A stretch of 64,000 nt of DNA from Kineobactrum salinum (GTDB taxonomy: Bacteria; Pseudomonadota; Gammaproteobacteria; Pseudomonadales; Halieaceae), in the NCBI RefSeq assembly GCF_010669285.1, contig NZ_CP048711.1:1116001-1180000 (forward strand), written 5' to 3'. Of the stretch, positions 39,282-50,031 are shown one piece after another (positions within the stretch are counted from its first letter, which is position 1; each line of letters opens with the position of its first letter). The position numbers were made by a program, and so were the translations under genes. Under the pieces are notes generated by a model. That model ran no database searches and was not told the origin of the DNA. It saw only the letters and a program-made list of their open reading frames with translations.

Positions 39282-40611
39282 GGGTCTTCCCTAATTCAGG
39301 TGGGCGGGCAATAGGCGTAAGCCTCCCAAATGAAACAGGATCGCTGTCTTAAAGCGCTCTTTATTTCTAAACCCTCGCGCGCGAACCTTTAGCAGCTTGA
39401 TTCTGCTGTTGATACTTTCTGCTCCAGCATTGCTTTTTCCATGAACAATGGCATTAATGATGCCCCAAAGGTTCTTTTTAATGCTGGCGGCTACTGTTTT
39501 AATCGGACCCAGCCGGCATCTGGCTGCCCAGCTATACCAACGGCTCCAAGCTCTCTGAGCCCAGCCCCGACTCGAGTAATTCCATAACTGCATCGCGTAC
39601 TGCCTAATTGCCCATGCTCGAGCTGTTTTCTTTGCCACTTTAGAAAGCGCACTAATGGTGTCTCGGTGGTGGCGTTTTAAACTGGCCTCGGAGCGCAACC
39701 AACTAAAGCGAGATAGATGTAAAGGCTTTTTATAATCGGTTGGGACGCATCGCATCTCCTGCTTCCTGATGGCATCAACGGCTTTGTTTAGGTCCATAGC
39801 CACATGAAATTTATCAAAGCAGATTTTTTGATCCCAATCACTCAAGTGCTCTTTGGTGGCCGAAAGGTACGCCGGCGACATATCCATGCTGACGGTTTCA
39901 ATTGATTTTAGATCCCACTCCGACAGGCTTTTATAGAAGTCACCGAGACTGCCTTTAGTGCGATCATCCCGGATATCAACTACCTGACCTGAATCATTGG
40001 AGATAATGGTTAAATACCTGTGTCCCTTCTTGCTGCTAATTTCATCAACAGCAATATGGTGGTAATCCACCGATTGGCGGGCAGACAGACCACGCTCTAC
40101 CGCACGGCGCATGATTCCGTCGATGGCATTCCAGCTGAGTCCTAAGCGACGGCTCACTGCATTGATACTGGCTTCTTTGAGCCATTTGATCGCCATCGCT
40201 TCAAACAGAAGCGTAAATCGGGAATTCCTTTCTGCCCAAGGAACATCGACCTGTAAGACGCCATGCTCATGGCATTGAGCCCTGGGCACAGCGCCATGGA
40301 CAATGGTCTGGAACTGACAAGTGTCCAGATGTCGCCAACTCTTATCGCGGGTGTCGTAACGGGGACATGCCGAACCACACGCAGGACAGAGGATTTCAGT
40401 ATCCCGATCGTACTCGATATACACATGAACCACCTCGTCCTCGGACAGCTCGACATGCTCAACAGCCCAAGGATCACGAAGCCCAAGAATGCGTTCGTAG
40501 AGTGACAATTCATCCATTGACTAACCAGGCCAATTCCGACAATTTAGAGCCTGGTATTTTAGGGGGAGAGCGGGGAAATGGCTATGGATCCACCCGAATA
40601 GGGGAAGACCC
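39282..40611 (-). mobile_element. ISL3-family insertion sequence, 1330 bp
   Basis: A complete element. The left end starts GGGTCTTCCCTAATTCAGG and the right end, inverted, reads GGGTCTTCCCCTATTCGGG; about 20 of 23 terminal positions match. It is flanked by an exact 8-bp direct repeat, ATATACAT (39274-39281 and 40612-40619), the duplication length usual for ISL3. The single transposase gene runs on the minus strand and stops inside the left inverted repeat. The near-perfect ends and intact gene suggest a recent insertion. The target was the LexA box upstream of dnaE2. Confidence 0.95.
39291..40517 (-). CDS. ISL3-family transposase
   Basis: A 408-residue DDE transposase. It starts with a zinc-ribbon region (ILCPACGSACPRYDTR and a CHEHG further on), followed by a helix-turn-helix (ASINAVSRRLGLSWNAIDGIMRR) and the DDE_Tnp_ISL3 catalytic domain with VDEISSKKGHRYLTI (first Asp), VSMDMSPAY (second Asp) and NAGAESINSRIK (Glu). 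The C-terminus reads FKTAILFHLGGL, typical of the family. The reading frame is intact. It runs opposite to dnaE2. Confidence 0.95.
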   Translation of the reverse strand: MDELSLYERILGLRDPWAVEHVELSEDEVVHVYIEYDRDTEILCPACGSACPRYDTRDKSWRHLDTCQFQTIVHGAVPRAQCHEHGVLQVDVPWAERNSRFTLLFEAMAIKWLKEASINAVSRRLGLSWNAIDGIMRRAVERGLSARQSVDYHHIAVDEISSKKGHRYLTIISNDSGQVVDIRDDRTKGSLGDFYKSLSEWDLKSIETVSMDMSPAYLSATKEHLSDWDQKICFDKFHVAMDLNKAVDAIRKQEMRCVPTDYKKPLHLSRFSWLRSEASLKRHHRDTISALSKVAKKTARAWAIRQYAMQLWNYSSRGWAQRAWSRWYSWAARCRLGPIKTVAASIKKNLWGIINAIVHGKSNAGAESINSRIKLLKVRARGFRNKERFKTAILFHLGGLRLLPAHLN

Positions 40612-40623
40612 ATATACATACAG
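40612..40623 (+). promoter_or_regulatory. Right part of the split LexA box, upstream of dnaE2
   Basis: ATATACAT (right copy of the duplication) followed by ACAG, 128 bp before the dnaE2 ATG. Joined to the left part at 39270 it reads CTGTATATACATACAG. In the present arrangement only this half-site remains next to dnaE2. Confidence 0.88.
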
Positions 40624-40751
40624 CTTTATCGGAATTTCACATGCCCCATATTCGCCTTGCGCGGCCATCCGCTGCTGTCCGGCTGCCCGGGCAGCTACCC
40701 GCCGGCGAGGGTGTCTGGACATCCCCCAGGTCCCTTGCCCGCTGAGCCCCC

Positions 40752-43700
40752 ATGTCCTACGCCGAACTCCACTGTCTTTCCTGCTACAGCTTCCTGCGCG
40801 GCGCCTCGCAGCCGCAGGAGTTGGTGCAGCGCGCCGCAGAACTGGGTTATGCGGCGCTGGCAATTACTGATGAGTGCTCACTGGCCGGGGTGGTGAAGGC
40901 CCATGTGGCAGCGAAGGAACAGGGGCTGCCGTTGATTATCGGCAGTGAGCTGAACCTGGTCGAAGGCATCCGGTTGCTGGCACTGGTGCCGTCGCGGGCA
41001 GCCTACAGCGAATTGTCGGGGTTGATCAGCCTGGCGCGGCGGCGCAGCCCGAAGGGGGAGTACCGGCTGGCATTGCGGGATGTAGTGTTTCATCTCAAGC
41101 GCTGCCTGCTGATCTGGCTGCCACGGGGTGATGCCGGGGCCGCCAGGGGCGACGGGCCGGATGGAGGTGACCGCGACGCCCGCACTGATGCTGAAGGCAG
41201 CGCGGACGACTCGAGCCGAGGCGATATGCCGGCGGCGACTGCAATCGAGCAGGGCTATGGTCTGCAGCTGGCACGGTTGTGCAAGGGCCGGGTATGGCTG
41301 GGGGTTACGCATGTGTTGGGCAACGATGAGGTCGCGCGCTATCGGCGGCTGTACGCACTGGCACAGGCACTGGACTTGCCGATGGTGGCCTGTGGCAATG
41401 TGCAGATGCACCGGGCCACGCGCAAGCCGCTGCACGATGTGTTTACCGCACTGCGCCACAACACCTCGGTGGCCCGGCTGGGGCGGCGCCGGCTGGCCAA
41501 CAGCCAGCAGCATTTGCGCCAGTTGCGGCAACTGCGGCGGCTCTACCCCCTGCCCTGCTGGCGGCCACGGTGGATATCGCCAACCGCTGCCAGTTCAGCC
41601 TGGATGAGTTGCGCTATGAATACCCGGAGGAAGTCGTGCCGGCGGGGCATTCCGCCAACAGCTATCTGCGGCAACTGGTGGCGGAGGGCAGCGCCCGGCG
41701 CTGGCCCGATGGGGTGCCGACGCAGATCCAGGTGCGCATCGAACAGGAACTGAAGCTGATCAGCGAGCTGGACTACGAGTATTACTTTCTCACCGTCCAC
41801 GACATTGTGCGCTTTGCCCGCGGGCGGGACATTCTCTGCCAGGGCCGGGGCTCGGCGGCCAATTCGATAGTCTGTTATTGCCTGTTCATCACCGAGATCT
41901 CGCCCCGGCAGATCACCTTGCTGTTCGAGCGTTTTATCTCCCGGGAGCGGGACGAACCGCCGGATATCGATGTGGATTTCGAGCACGAGCGCCGCGAGGA
42001 GGTAATCCAGTACATCTACGACAAGTACAGCCGCAAGCGGGCGGCGCTGGCGGCGACGATAATCACCTACCGTTCCCGCAGTGCAGTGCGGGATGTGGGC
42101 AAGGCACTGGGGCTGGATGCGGTATTCGTGGATGACCTGGCCAAATCCATGGCCTGGTGGGACCGCAGCAGCGACCTGGTCCAGCGCTTCGAAGAGCAGG
42201 GCCTGGCCGGGCACGGTCAGCTGGCGGAGCTGTTCTATCGCCTGGTGCAGGAGATCCTGGGTTTTCCCCGCCACCTGTCCCAGCATGTAGGCGGCTTTGT
42301 GATCAGCCGGGGGCCCATCTCCCAACTGGTGCCGGTGGAGAACGCCAGCATGCCGGACCGCACTGTCATCCAGTGGGACAAGGAGGATATCGAATCGCTG
42401 GGCCTGCTGAAGGTGGACGTGCTGGGGCTGGGCATGCTGTCGGCCATCCGCAAGACATTGCAACTGGTGCAGCGCGACCACCCTGCCATCAGGAGTATTG
42501 CCGACATCCCGAAAGATGATCCCGCCACCTTCCGTCTGCTGCAGCAGGCGGATACGATCGGGGTATTCCAGGTGGAGTCGCGGGCACAGATGTCCATGCT
42601 GCCGCGACTGAAGCCGGCCTGTTTCTACGACCTGGTCATCCAGATTGCCATCGTGCGTCCGGGCCCCATTCAGGGCGACATGGTGCACCCCTTCCTGACC
42701 CGCCGTCAGCACCCGGAGCAGGTCGAGTATGCCAGCAGGGAAATCGAAGCGGTATTGAAACGCACGCTGGGAGTACCCATTTTCCAGGAACAGGTGATCA
42801 AGCTAGCCATGGTGGCGGCGGGCTTCAGTGGCGGCGAGGCGGACCAGCTGCGCCGGGCCATTTCCAACTGGGGCAAAAACAGCCGCTTGCTGGACTTTGG
42901 CGACAAGCTGGTCAACGGCATGCTGGAGCGCGGCTATGACGAAGATTTTGCCCACCGCCTGTTCGAGCAGATCAAGGGCTTTGGTGGCTACGGCTTCCCC
43001 GAGTCACACTCGGCCAGTTTCGCGCTGCTGGCCTGGATCTCCTGCTGGCTCAAATGCCACCATCCGGCGGCCTTCTATGTGGGCCTGTTGAACAGTCAGC
43101 CGATGGGGTTTTATTCGCCCTCGCAGTTACTGCAGGATGCCCGCCGCCACGGCGTGGTGGTGCTGCCGGTCGACATCAACCAGAGCCAGTGGGACCACCA
43201 GTTGCTGGACAGCCAGAGCGCAGCGCAGCCACCCATCCGCCTGGGCCTGCGACTGGTGCGGGGCCTGCATCGCGCAAGCGCGCAACGGATTGTGGAGGCG
43301 CGGGCGCGGGGCCCTTTCCGGCAAGTCAGCCAATTGCGCCAGCGTGCCAGGCTGGACCGGCGCGATCTGGAGGCGCTGGCCGATGCCGATACACTGGCCT
43401 CTCTCAGCGGTCATCGGCACCAGTCCCAGTGGCAGATCATGGCACTGGAACAGGTCCGCCCCCTGCTGCAGGAAGAACAGCAGCAGCCGGGAAGTTATTT
43501 CAATGATGCGACCCAGCTGCCGGCGCCCACAGTTGTCGAGGAAGTGCTGGCCGATTACCGTACCACCGGCGTCACTCTGCGCGCCCATCCGCTGAGCCTG
43601 CTGCGGGAGCGCTATCCATTCAACCGCTGCAAGCGGCACGCGGAGCTGCACACGGTGGCCAATCACGGCTTTGTCCGCATTGCCGGGCTGGTCACCTGCC

Positions 43701-43948
43701 GGCAGCGGCCGGGCACGGCCTCGGGAGTGCTGTTTTTGACCCTGGAGGATGAAACCGGCAATAGCAATGTCGTTGTCTGGTCGCGCACCCAGCAGCATTT
43801 CCGGCGCGAATTGATGAGCGGCCAGCTGCTGCTGGTGAAGGGCACCCTGGAAACGAAGGACAACGTCACCCATATTATCGCCGGCGCCCTTTACGACTAC
43901 AGTGAAGCGCTGGCGGAGCTGCACCTGCAGTCGCGAAATTTTCATTGA
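40752..43948 (+). CDS. dnaE2: Error-prone DNA polymerase DnaE2, read with one frameshift
   Basis: The SOS translesion polymerase paralogous to the Pol III alpha subunit, about 1065 residues after correction. The N-terminal PHP domain begins YAELHCLSCYSFLRGAS. The catalytic palm contains PDIDVDFEHERREEVIQYIY with the metal-binding aspartates. The tail carries NSQPMGFYSPSQLLQDAR, a DnaE2 hallmark, and a C-terminal OB fold. The frame breaks at the C5 run 41546-41550; one extra C restores LYPPALLAATVDIANRCQF. It belongs with imuA and imuB but lies about 16 kb away, behind an IS that split its LexA box. Confidence 0.92.
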
Positions 43949-44022
43949 ATCCGGCGCGGAATGCTTTGACATGCAGCGCGCTGCTTTATAGCCTGCGGCA
44001 ATCCATTCTCAGGAGAACCACC

Positions 44023-45341
44023 ATGTCCAGTCATCCCCCCTCTATCGGCCGTCGCCTGCTGCAAACCGCTCTCGCCGCAGCGCTGCTGGCGGGCAGCAGC
44101 CTGCAGGCCCTGGCCGGCACCACGGTTATCCACGCAGGCACACTGCTGGCAGTGCCGGGAGAGCAGCCCAGGACCGAACAGACGCTGGTCATTGTCGACG
44201 ACAAGGTAAGCCAGGTGCTGGACGGCTACCAGGATGCCGACGGCTTCGGTAGCGACGCTACGCTGATCGACCTGAAGGACCGCTTCGTGATGCCCGGCCT
44301 GATGGACATGCATGTTCACCTGCAGGGTGAGCTGGGGCCCAAGAACGATAGCGAAGACCTGAAGTACTCCTCGCAACTGGTGCAGATGAAGTCGCTGATG
44401 TACGCGCTGCGCACGCTGGATGCGGGCTTCACCACGCTGCGCGATGCGGGCTCCCATGCGCAGGAGATGTACGCGCTGCGCGATGCCATCAACCTGGGCT
44501 GGATTGACGGACCGCGGATCATTGCCGCCGGCGGTGTCGGCATTACCGGGGGCACAGCGATATCAGCGGCATGAAGCCGGAGCTGATGGAGTTGTACACC
44601 AACCGCACGGTCTGCGACGGCCCCTATGACTGTCGCCGCGCCACCCGCGATGCGATCAAGTTCGGTGCCGACCTGATCAAGATCGCCTCCACCGGTGGTG
44701 TGCTGTCCGACCGTGCCACCGGCACTGGCCAGCAGATGGAGATGGATGAACTGAAAGAGGTCGTGCGGGCAGCCAACCGCATGGGCCGCAAGGTAATCAG
44801 CCATGCCCACCATGAAGAGGGCATCATCGCCGCGCTGGAGGCCGGGGTGGACAGCATTGAACACGGCACCTACGTGGGGCCGAAATCGATCAGGCTGTTC
44901 AAGTCCAGCGGCGCCTACCTGGTGCCCACGCTGCTGGCCGGCCAGACGGTGAAGACCATGGCGGAAGAATCGGACTTCATGAGCCCGGCGATCAAGGAAA
45001 AGGCCATTGCCGTCGGCGCCGCGATGCAGGCCAACTTCGCCAAGGCCCATGAAGCCGGTGTAAAGGTCGCCTTCGGCACGGACTCTGGCGTGTCAGCCCA
45101 CGGCGACAATGCCCAGGAGGCGGTATTGATGCAGCAGGCCGGCATGGCGCCGATGGATATCCTGGTCTCTGCCACGGTCAACAGTGCCGACCTGCTCGGC
45201 ATGTCCGACAGCCTGGGCACGCTGGAACCGGGCAAGTATGCGGACTTGATCGCGCTGCAGCGGTCACCACTGGAGCAGATCGACAGCCTGCTGGACGTCA
45301 GCTTCGTGATGAAGGGCGGCAAGGTGCACAAGGACCAGTAG
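44023..45341 (+). CDS. Secreted metal-dependent amidohydrolase (M38/imidazolonepropionase-like), read with one frameshift
   Basis: From the ATG at 44023 (AGGAGAA upstream) the protein has a signal peptide ending near LQALAG. The amidohydrolase metal site is visible: MDMHVHLQGE (HxH), DLIKIASTGGVLS (bridging Lys), ISHAHHEEG and IEHGT (His ligands) and AFGTDSGV (Asp). The frame breaks at the G5 run 44548-44552; one extra G restores VGITGGHSDISGMKPELM. The joined length is about 439 residues, normal for the Xaa-Pro dipeptidase-like group of M38. It is probably a periplasmic peptidase or amidase. The substrate is unknown. Confidence 0.85.
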
Positions 45342-45386
45342 TTCGCCTGATCCGCCGCACTTGTGGGCCCTGCCCGGCCCGCGAGA

Positions 45387-48008
45387 TCAGCCTCCCGGCT
45401 GCAACAGGAAGGGCGCCAGCTGTTCGGCCGGCAGCGGCCGGCTGAACAGGTAGCCCTGCATCTCATCGCAGTGCATGGCCTCCAGCAACTGCTGTTGTTC
45501 CCGGGTTTCCACCCCTTCGGCAATCACCCGCATGCCGAGGGCATGCGCCAGCGAGATGATGGTCGAGACAATCATCTTGCTGTGACCACTGGCAGTCATC
45601 GTGTAAATGAATGAGCCGTCGATTTTCAGGAACTGTACCGGCAACCGTGCCAGATAGTAGAGAGAGGAATAGCCGGTACCAAAATCGTCGATGGCAACAT
45701 TGACGCCCAGGTTTCGCAAATCCTCGAGTTTCTCTATGCTGCCGCTCACGTCTTCCATCAACAGACTCTCGGTGACCTCCAGATCGATACCCTCCAGCGA
45801 AGCCCCTACAGCCTGCACGGCATTGACCACAGACTGCACAAAATCCGCCCGCCGGATCTGGATCGCCGAGACATTGACAGCGATCCGCGGAGTCGGCATC
45901 CCGGTGGCCTGCCAGCGCTGCCGTTCGAGCGCTGCCTGGCCGAAGGCCCAGGCACCCACTTCCAGGATCAACCCGGTCTCCTCCAGCATGGGGATGAACT
46001 TCCCTGGCGCCACCAGCCCATCTTCGGGACTGTTCCAGCGAATGAGGGCCTCCAGCCCGCATACCTGCCCCGTCGTCATGTCGCGTTTGGGTTGGTAGTG
46101 AAGCACGAATTCCCCTCGGTCCACCGCCCGCCGCAACTTGTTGTCCAGCAGGAAAGTATCGGCCACTTTCTCGTTCATGGACGGCTGGTAGAACAGGTAG
46201 CGCTCACCGGATAACTTGGCTTTCTTCAGGGCCGATTCCGCATTCCCGAACAACGGCTCGGCAGTGCCGCCGTCGACTGGAAAGATCGCTATGCCCGCGG
46301 TGACCGTTACAGACACCTCGTTACCCGCGACAAAGTAGGAGCCGTCGGTCAGGGCAGCCACAACATCCTCGAGCGCGTGTGCAGCCACGGCTTCGTCCCG
46401 GATATCAACCAGGGTACCGGCAAAACAATCGGCACCAACGTGGGCGACATTGTCGCCATCAGGCCATACCGCCAACAGGCGATCAGCCACTTCCTTCAAC
46501 AGCATGTTACCGACACTGCGCCCCAGGGATCCATTGATCAGCCGGAAGCGATTGATATCTATCATGACCAGTGCAACCCGGGTTTTCTGCGAGGCCGCAA
46601 TCCGCAGTTGCTGGTTCATACGTTCGGTGAACAGTGTCCGGTTCGGAAGACTGGTGACGACATCATAGAAAGCGAGGTAGTTCAAGCGCTCTCCCTTGGC
46701 GAGAAAATCCAGCGCGAAACCGATGTCATCGGCCAGTTCGGATACCAGGCGCATTTCCTCGTCGTCGAAGACCTCAGCCTCTGAGGCGCATAGGCCAAGC
46801 ACACCAATAACCTTCCCGCCAATCTTCAATGGCATCACGGCAACAGCCCGTATATCCGCTTCCCGCAGTTCCTGGTGCATGGCAAGACCCTCGAAGTCCT
46901 GCTCGAGATCATTGACCAATACCGCGTTGCCAGACGCCAGCACTTCCGTGACCAGACAGCGCTGGTCGGCGGGCGGCGCATTGACCGTGGACAACAATTT
47001 GTCAAAGAATTCCTCGGAGCCACCGGCAGCAGCGGCAGCCGAGACGCTGGCGCCATCGTCCTCCAGCAAGCCCACCCAGACCGTATTGAAACGCCCCGGA
47101 TCAATGGCGATCTGGCAGGTCTCTTCCAGTAATTCATCCCGGTCACTGACCCTGACGATCAGGGAATTGATGCCGCTGAGCACACTGTACAGGCGGTTGA
47201 GACGCTCAATGTGGCGCTGGGACCGTTTGCTGGCGGTAATATCGGCAGCCACCCCCGCCACTCTGCGGGGGCCGCCACCGGGCTCGGGCACTGGGAAAAT
47301 GCGGTCCCGTATCCAGCGCAGTTGTCCGTCCTGGCGCAGGACCCGGTACTCCAGCTCGAACTTGCCCTCTTTGAGGCGCTGCAGATGGGAGGCGGGCACT
47401 GCCTCCCTGTCGTCGGGGTGCAGATCATTCGTCCAGCCGCCGGGATCCCGGTACAGACTGTCGCAACTGCGCCCCCAGATGTCGGCAAATGCGGGGCTGA
47501 TGTACAGCAGTTGGGAGGCCTCGACATCCACCAGATAGAAGACATCCCGGATATTCTCCGCCAGTTGCCGGAACCGCCGTTCACTGTCGCGCAGGGAGTC
47601 CTCGGCAACCTGCAGCGCACGCCGTTCAGCGGCTTCGCGCAGGGCCCGGGTTACTACCAGCCCCAGACGTTCCAACCTCTGCTTCAGAACATAGTCTGTC
47701 GCTCCCATGCGCAGTGTTTCCACCGCCAGATCCTCACCGATGGTGCCGGACACAAAGATCACCGGAATATCGGCGTCCTGCTGCTTGACCATGGCCAGCG
47801 CGGTGAAGCCGTCAAAGGCACCGGGAAGGCTGAAATCGCACAGCACAATGTCCGGCCGGTATGACGCCAGGGCCTCTTCGAGGCCGGCCCGCGACCACAC
47901 TCGCCTGATATCAAATGACAACTCAGTCAATTCAAGCTGCCGGCGGCACAGTTCGGCATCGAGCTCCGAGTCCTCGACAGACAATATTTTCACGTGATCA
48001 AGTCTCAT
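45387..48008 (-). CDS. REC-PAS-GAF-GGDEF-EAL c-di-GMP phosphodiesterase
   Basis: An 873-residue cytoplasmic response regulator. Domains in order: receiver (about 1-125; LSVEDSELD and DIVLCDFSLP with acceptor Asp), PAS (about 145-265), GAF (about 285-435), GGDEF (about 445-610) and EAL (about 620-865). The cyclase loop reads VGADCF instead of GGDEF, so cyclase activity is probably lost and the domain may be regulatory. The EAL side is intact: CGLEALIRW, IAVNVSAIQI, DLEVTESLLM and AIDDFGTGYSSL. I placed the start at 48008 (MRLDHVKIL). It is last in a minus-strand run with a kinase and a receiver. Confidence 0.9.
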   Translation of the reverse strand: MRLDHVKILSVEDSELDAELCRRQLELTELSFDIRRVWSRAGLEEALASYRPDIVLCDFSLPGAFDGFTALAMVKQQDADIPVIFVSGTIGEDLAVETLRMGATDYVLKQRLERLGLVVTRALREAAERRALQVAEDSLRDSERRFRQLAENIRDVFYLVDVEASQLLYISPAFADIWGRSCDSLYRDPGGWTNDLHPDDREAVPASHLQRLKEGKFELEYRVLRQDGQLRWIRDRIFPVPEPGGGPRRVAGVAADITASKRSQRHIERLNRLYSVLSGINSLIVRVSDRDELLEETCQIAIDPGRFNTVWVGLLEDDGASVSAAAAAGGSEEFFDKLLSTVNAPPADQRCLVTEVLASGNAVLVNDLEQDFEGLAMHQELREADIRAVAVMPLKIGGKVIGVLGLCASEAEVFDDEEMRLVSELADDIGFALDFLAKGERLNYLAFYDVVTSLPNRTLFTERMNQQLRIAASQKTRVALVMIDINRFRLINGSLGRSVGNMLLKEVADRLLAVWPDGDNVAHVGADCFAGTLVDIRDEAVAAHALEDVVAALTDGSYFVAGNEVSVTVTAGIAIFPVDGGTAEPLFGNAESALKKAKLSGERYLFYQPSMNEKVADTFLLDNKLRRAVDRGEFVLHYQPKRDMTTGQVCGLEALIRWNSPEDGLVAPGKFIPMLEETGLILEVGAWAFGQAALERQRWQATGMPTPRIAVNVSAIQIRRADFVQSVVNAVQAVGASLEGIDLEVTESLLMEDVSGSIEKLEDLRNLGVNVAIDDFGTGYSSLYYLARLPVQFLKIDGSFIYTMTASGHSKMIVSTIISLAHALGMRVIAEGVETREQQQLLEAMHCDEMQGYLFSRPLPAEQLAPFLLQPGG

Positions 48009-48078
48009 AACGTTCAGTCCATACAGCGAGTGATTGCTACTCGGGGCACGGTCCAGCCTTCCTGCTTCCATTGTCCTT

Positions 48079-48522
48079 TCAAGTGACGGGGCTCTTGTTG
48101 ATCGCCAGCCAGTAATAACCGGCCTGGCGGGCAATATTGGTCATGGCAGTAAAGTCCACCGGCTTCACAACATAGCTGTTCACCCCGAGATCATAGGCCT
48201 CGGCGATGTCCCTGTCCTCCTGCGAAGAGGTCATGATGACGACGGGGATTCTGCGGGTGCGCGAGTCCGCCTTGATCACGCGCAATACCTCGATACCGCT
48301 GACCCTGGGCATCTTCAGATCCAGCAATATGAGCTGCGGTGGGTTGGGCGGAGAGTTGCTGTACTCGCCTTCGTGAAACAGGAAGTCCAGCGCCTGCTGC
48401 CCGTCCTTCACCCAATCGATGGCGTTTGCCAGCTTGCCATCCTTGAGCGCATGGATGGTCAGTTCCGCATCCAGCTCACTGTCTTCCACCAGCAGTATCC
48501 TGACGTGTTCATAGCTCTTCAT
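48079..48522 (-). CDS. Stand-alone receiver-domain response regulator
   Basis: A 147-residue single-domain receiver of the Rcp1-like group. It has the acidic pocket [10 protein letters not shown], acceptor Asp in LILLDLKMP, a switch Thr/Ser in [10 protein letters not shown] and the Lys in SYVVKPVDF. The Met at 48522 ([10 protein letters not shown]) fits the domain start; the longer open frame is antisense-like sequence inside the kinase gene. It overlaps the kinase gene by 14 bp. With no output domain, it probably passes phosphate or acts by protein contact, perhaps on the neighbouring EAL protein. Confidence 0.9.
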   Translation of the reverse strand: MKSYEHVRILLVEDSELDAELTIHALKDGKLANAIDWVKDGQQALDFLFHEGEYSNSPPNPPQLILLDLKMPRVSGIEVLRVIKADSRTRRIPVVIMTSSQEDRDIAEAYDLGVNSYVVKPVDFTAMTNIARQAGYYWLAINKSPVT

Positions 48523-50031
48523 GGACAGGTTCCCTCGGCAATGCAAAATAAAAGGTCGCGCCGCTATCCGGTTCACTGACCGCCCAGACACGGCCACCGT
48601 GGCGCGCGACAATCCGCTGGACCAGCGCCAGGCCGACGCCGGTACCGGGAAACTCACTGGCATCGTGCAGGCGCTGAAATACTTCAAACAACTTGTTCTG
48701 ATAGCGTGGATCAAAACCCGCACCATTGTCGCGGACAAAGTAGATATTTTCCTTGTCATCCGTGATCGCATTGATCTCGATAAGCGGATGCTCCCGGTTG
48801 GCACTGAACTTGACGGCATTGGAGAGCAGATTCACCCAAACCTGGCCCATCAGGACGGGATCCCCTGCACCATGGGCAGCTCGGACAACTGCAGTTCGAG
48901 CCCGGTATTGGCCTGGCCCTCCACACAGCTTGCATAAGTCTCCCTGGCCATCGCGGTCATATCCAGCAACTGCACATTGAGCACCTTGCGACCGAGCCGG
49001 GAGAATGCCAGCAGGTCATCGATCAGTGACCCCATGCGCAACGACTCACGCTGGATTATGGTCAGCTTGCGTTGTGCCTCCGAATTGAGTAGCGCTCCAT
49101 GATCCTCGACCAGCAGGTTGGCAAAGCCGGTGATCGCACGCAGCGGCGCCCGCAGGTCGTGCGACACCGAATAACTGAAGGACTCCAACTCCTGGTTGGC
49201 CCGTTCCAGCTGCGCGGTGCGCTCCGACACCCGCTGTTCCAGCTCTGCATTGAGCTGACGCACACTCTCCTCCGCCTTCAGGCGCTCCTCGACCTGGTGC
49301 TCCAGCGCCTGGTTGGCGCGCTGTGCGGCATCGTTGCGTACACCAATCTCAGCCAGCATCCCGTTGAAGGCATCGACAAGGACTCCGATCTCATCGGTAG
49401 AGGACTTCTCGGCCCGCAGCGAATAGTCCCTGTCGGCGATGACCCGGCGGGCGATATCGGACACAGCCAGAATGGGACGGGTCAGACTGGACTGCAACCC
49501 GGCCGCAACGAAGAATACCACCACCATACTGAACACCATTGCCGCAGCCAGAATTCCGGCATAGCTGAACAGGCGTTCCTGCCAACGATAGTGGGCCTGC
49601 AAGTATACGGTACCGAGGATTTCATCCTCGTGAAGAATACGCGTGAACATCCGTAGTGAATTGCCATCCAGAGCGTAGCCCTCGGTCCTCGGAATCGGCG
49701 GCAGGGATTCGTCCGCTGTCTCGCTGTTACGGAAGCTGGCAAAGACTCTGCCCGTGGCAGTATAGATGGCAGCGGCGGCGATCGAGGGCTGGGCCTCGAG
49801 CAACTGCAGATAGGCATCTGCCGACTGGGGGTCATCGAACTGCAGTGCGGCGGCACTGGCGAGGCCAATGATTTTCCCCTGCACAGTCAACTCATTGCGT
49901 AGAGTCTCCTGATAGCTTTGCCGCTCGTACAGCACCAGGATCAGACCGACGACAAACAGGGCCACCAGGTTTGTCGCCAATACCACGAGGATGAGTTTGT
50001 TGCGGATGGAACTGGTGATGCGCGCAAACAT
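48509..50031 (-). CDS. Membrane sensor histidine kinase, read with one frameshift
   Basis: About 507 residues. Two transmembrane helices (about 10-33 and 155-178) enclose a periplasmic sensor domain of about 120 residues. A HAMP domain ([15 protein letters not shown]) and coiled coil follow, then HisKA with [19 protein letters not shown] (acceptor His) and HATPase with [18 protein letters not shown] and [13 protein letters not shown]. The frame breaks at the G4 run on the coding strand (48862-48865); one extra G restores [18 protein letters not shown]. It lies immediately after the YfiR-like gene and overlaps the receiver gene, so the system reads as one operon. Confidence 0.87.

Noticed and set aside
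40511-40560. An outward promoter at the right end of the IS driving dnaE2
   Set aside because: A TTGACT occurs at 40517, but no acceptable -10 hexamer lies 16-18 bp downstream, so I cannot support it from sequence alone.
41546-41550. Programmed frameshifting in dnaE2
   Set aside because: There is no slippery heptamer or downstream structure, and the same one-base G/C deficit recurs in many unrelated genes. Sequence error explains it more simply.
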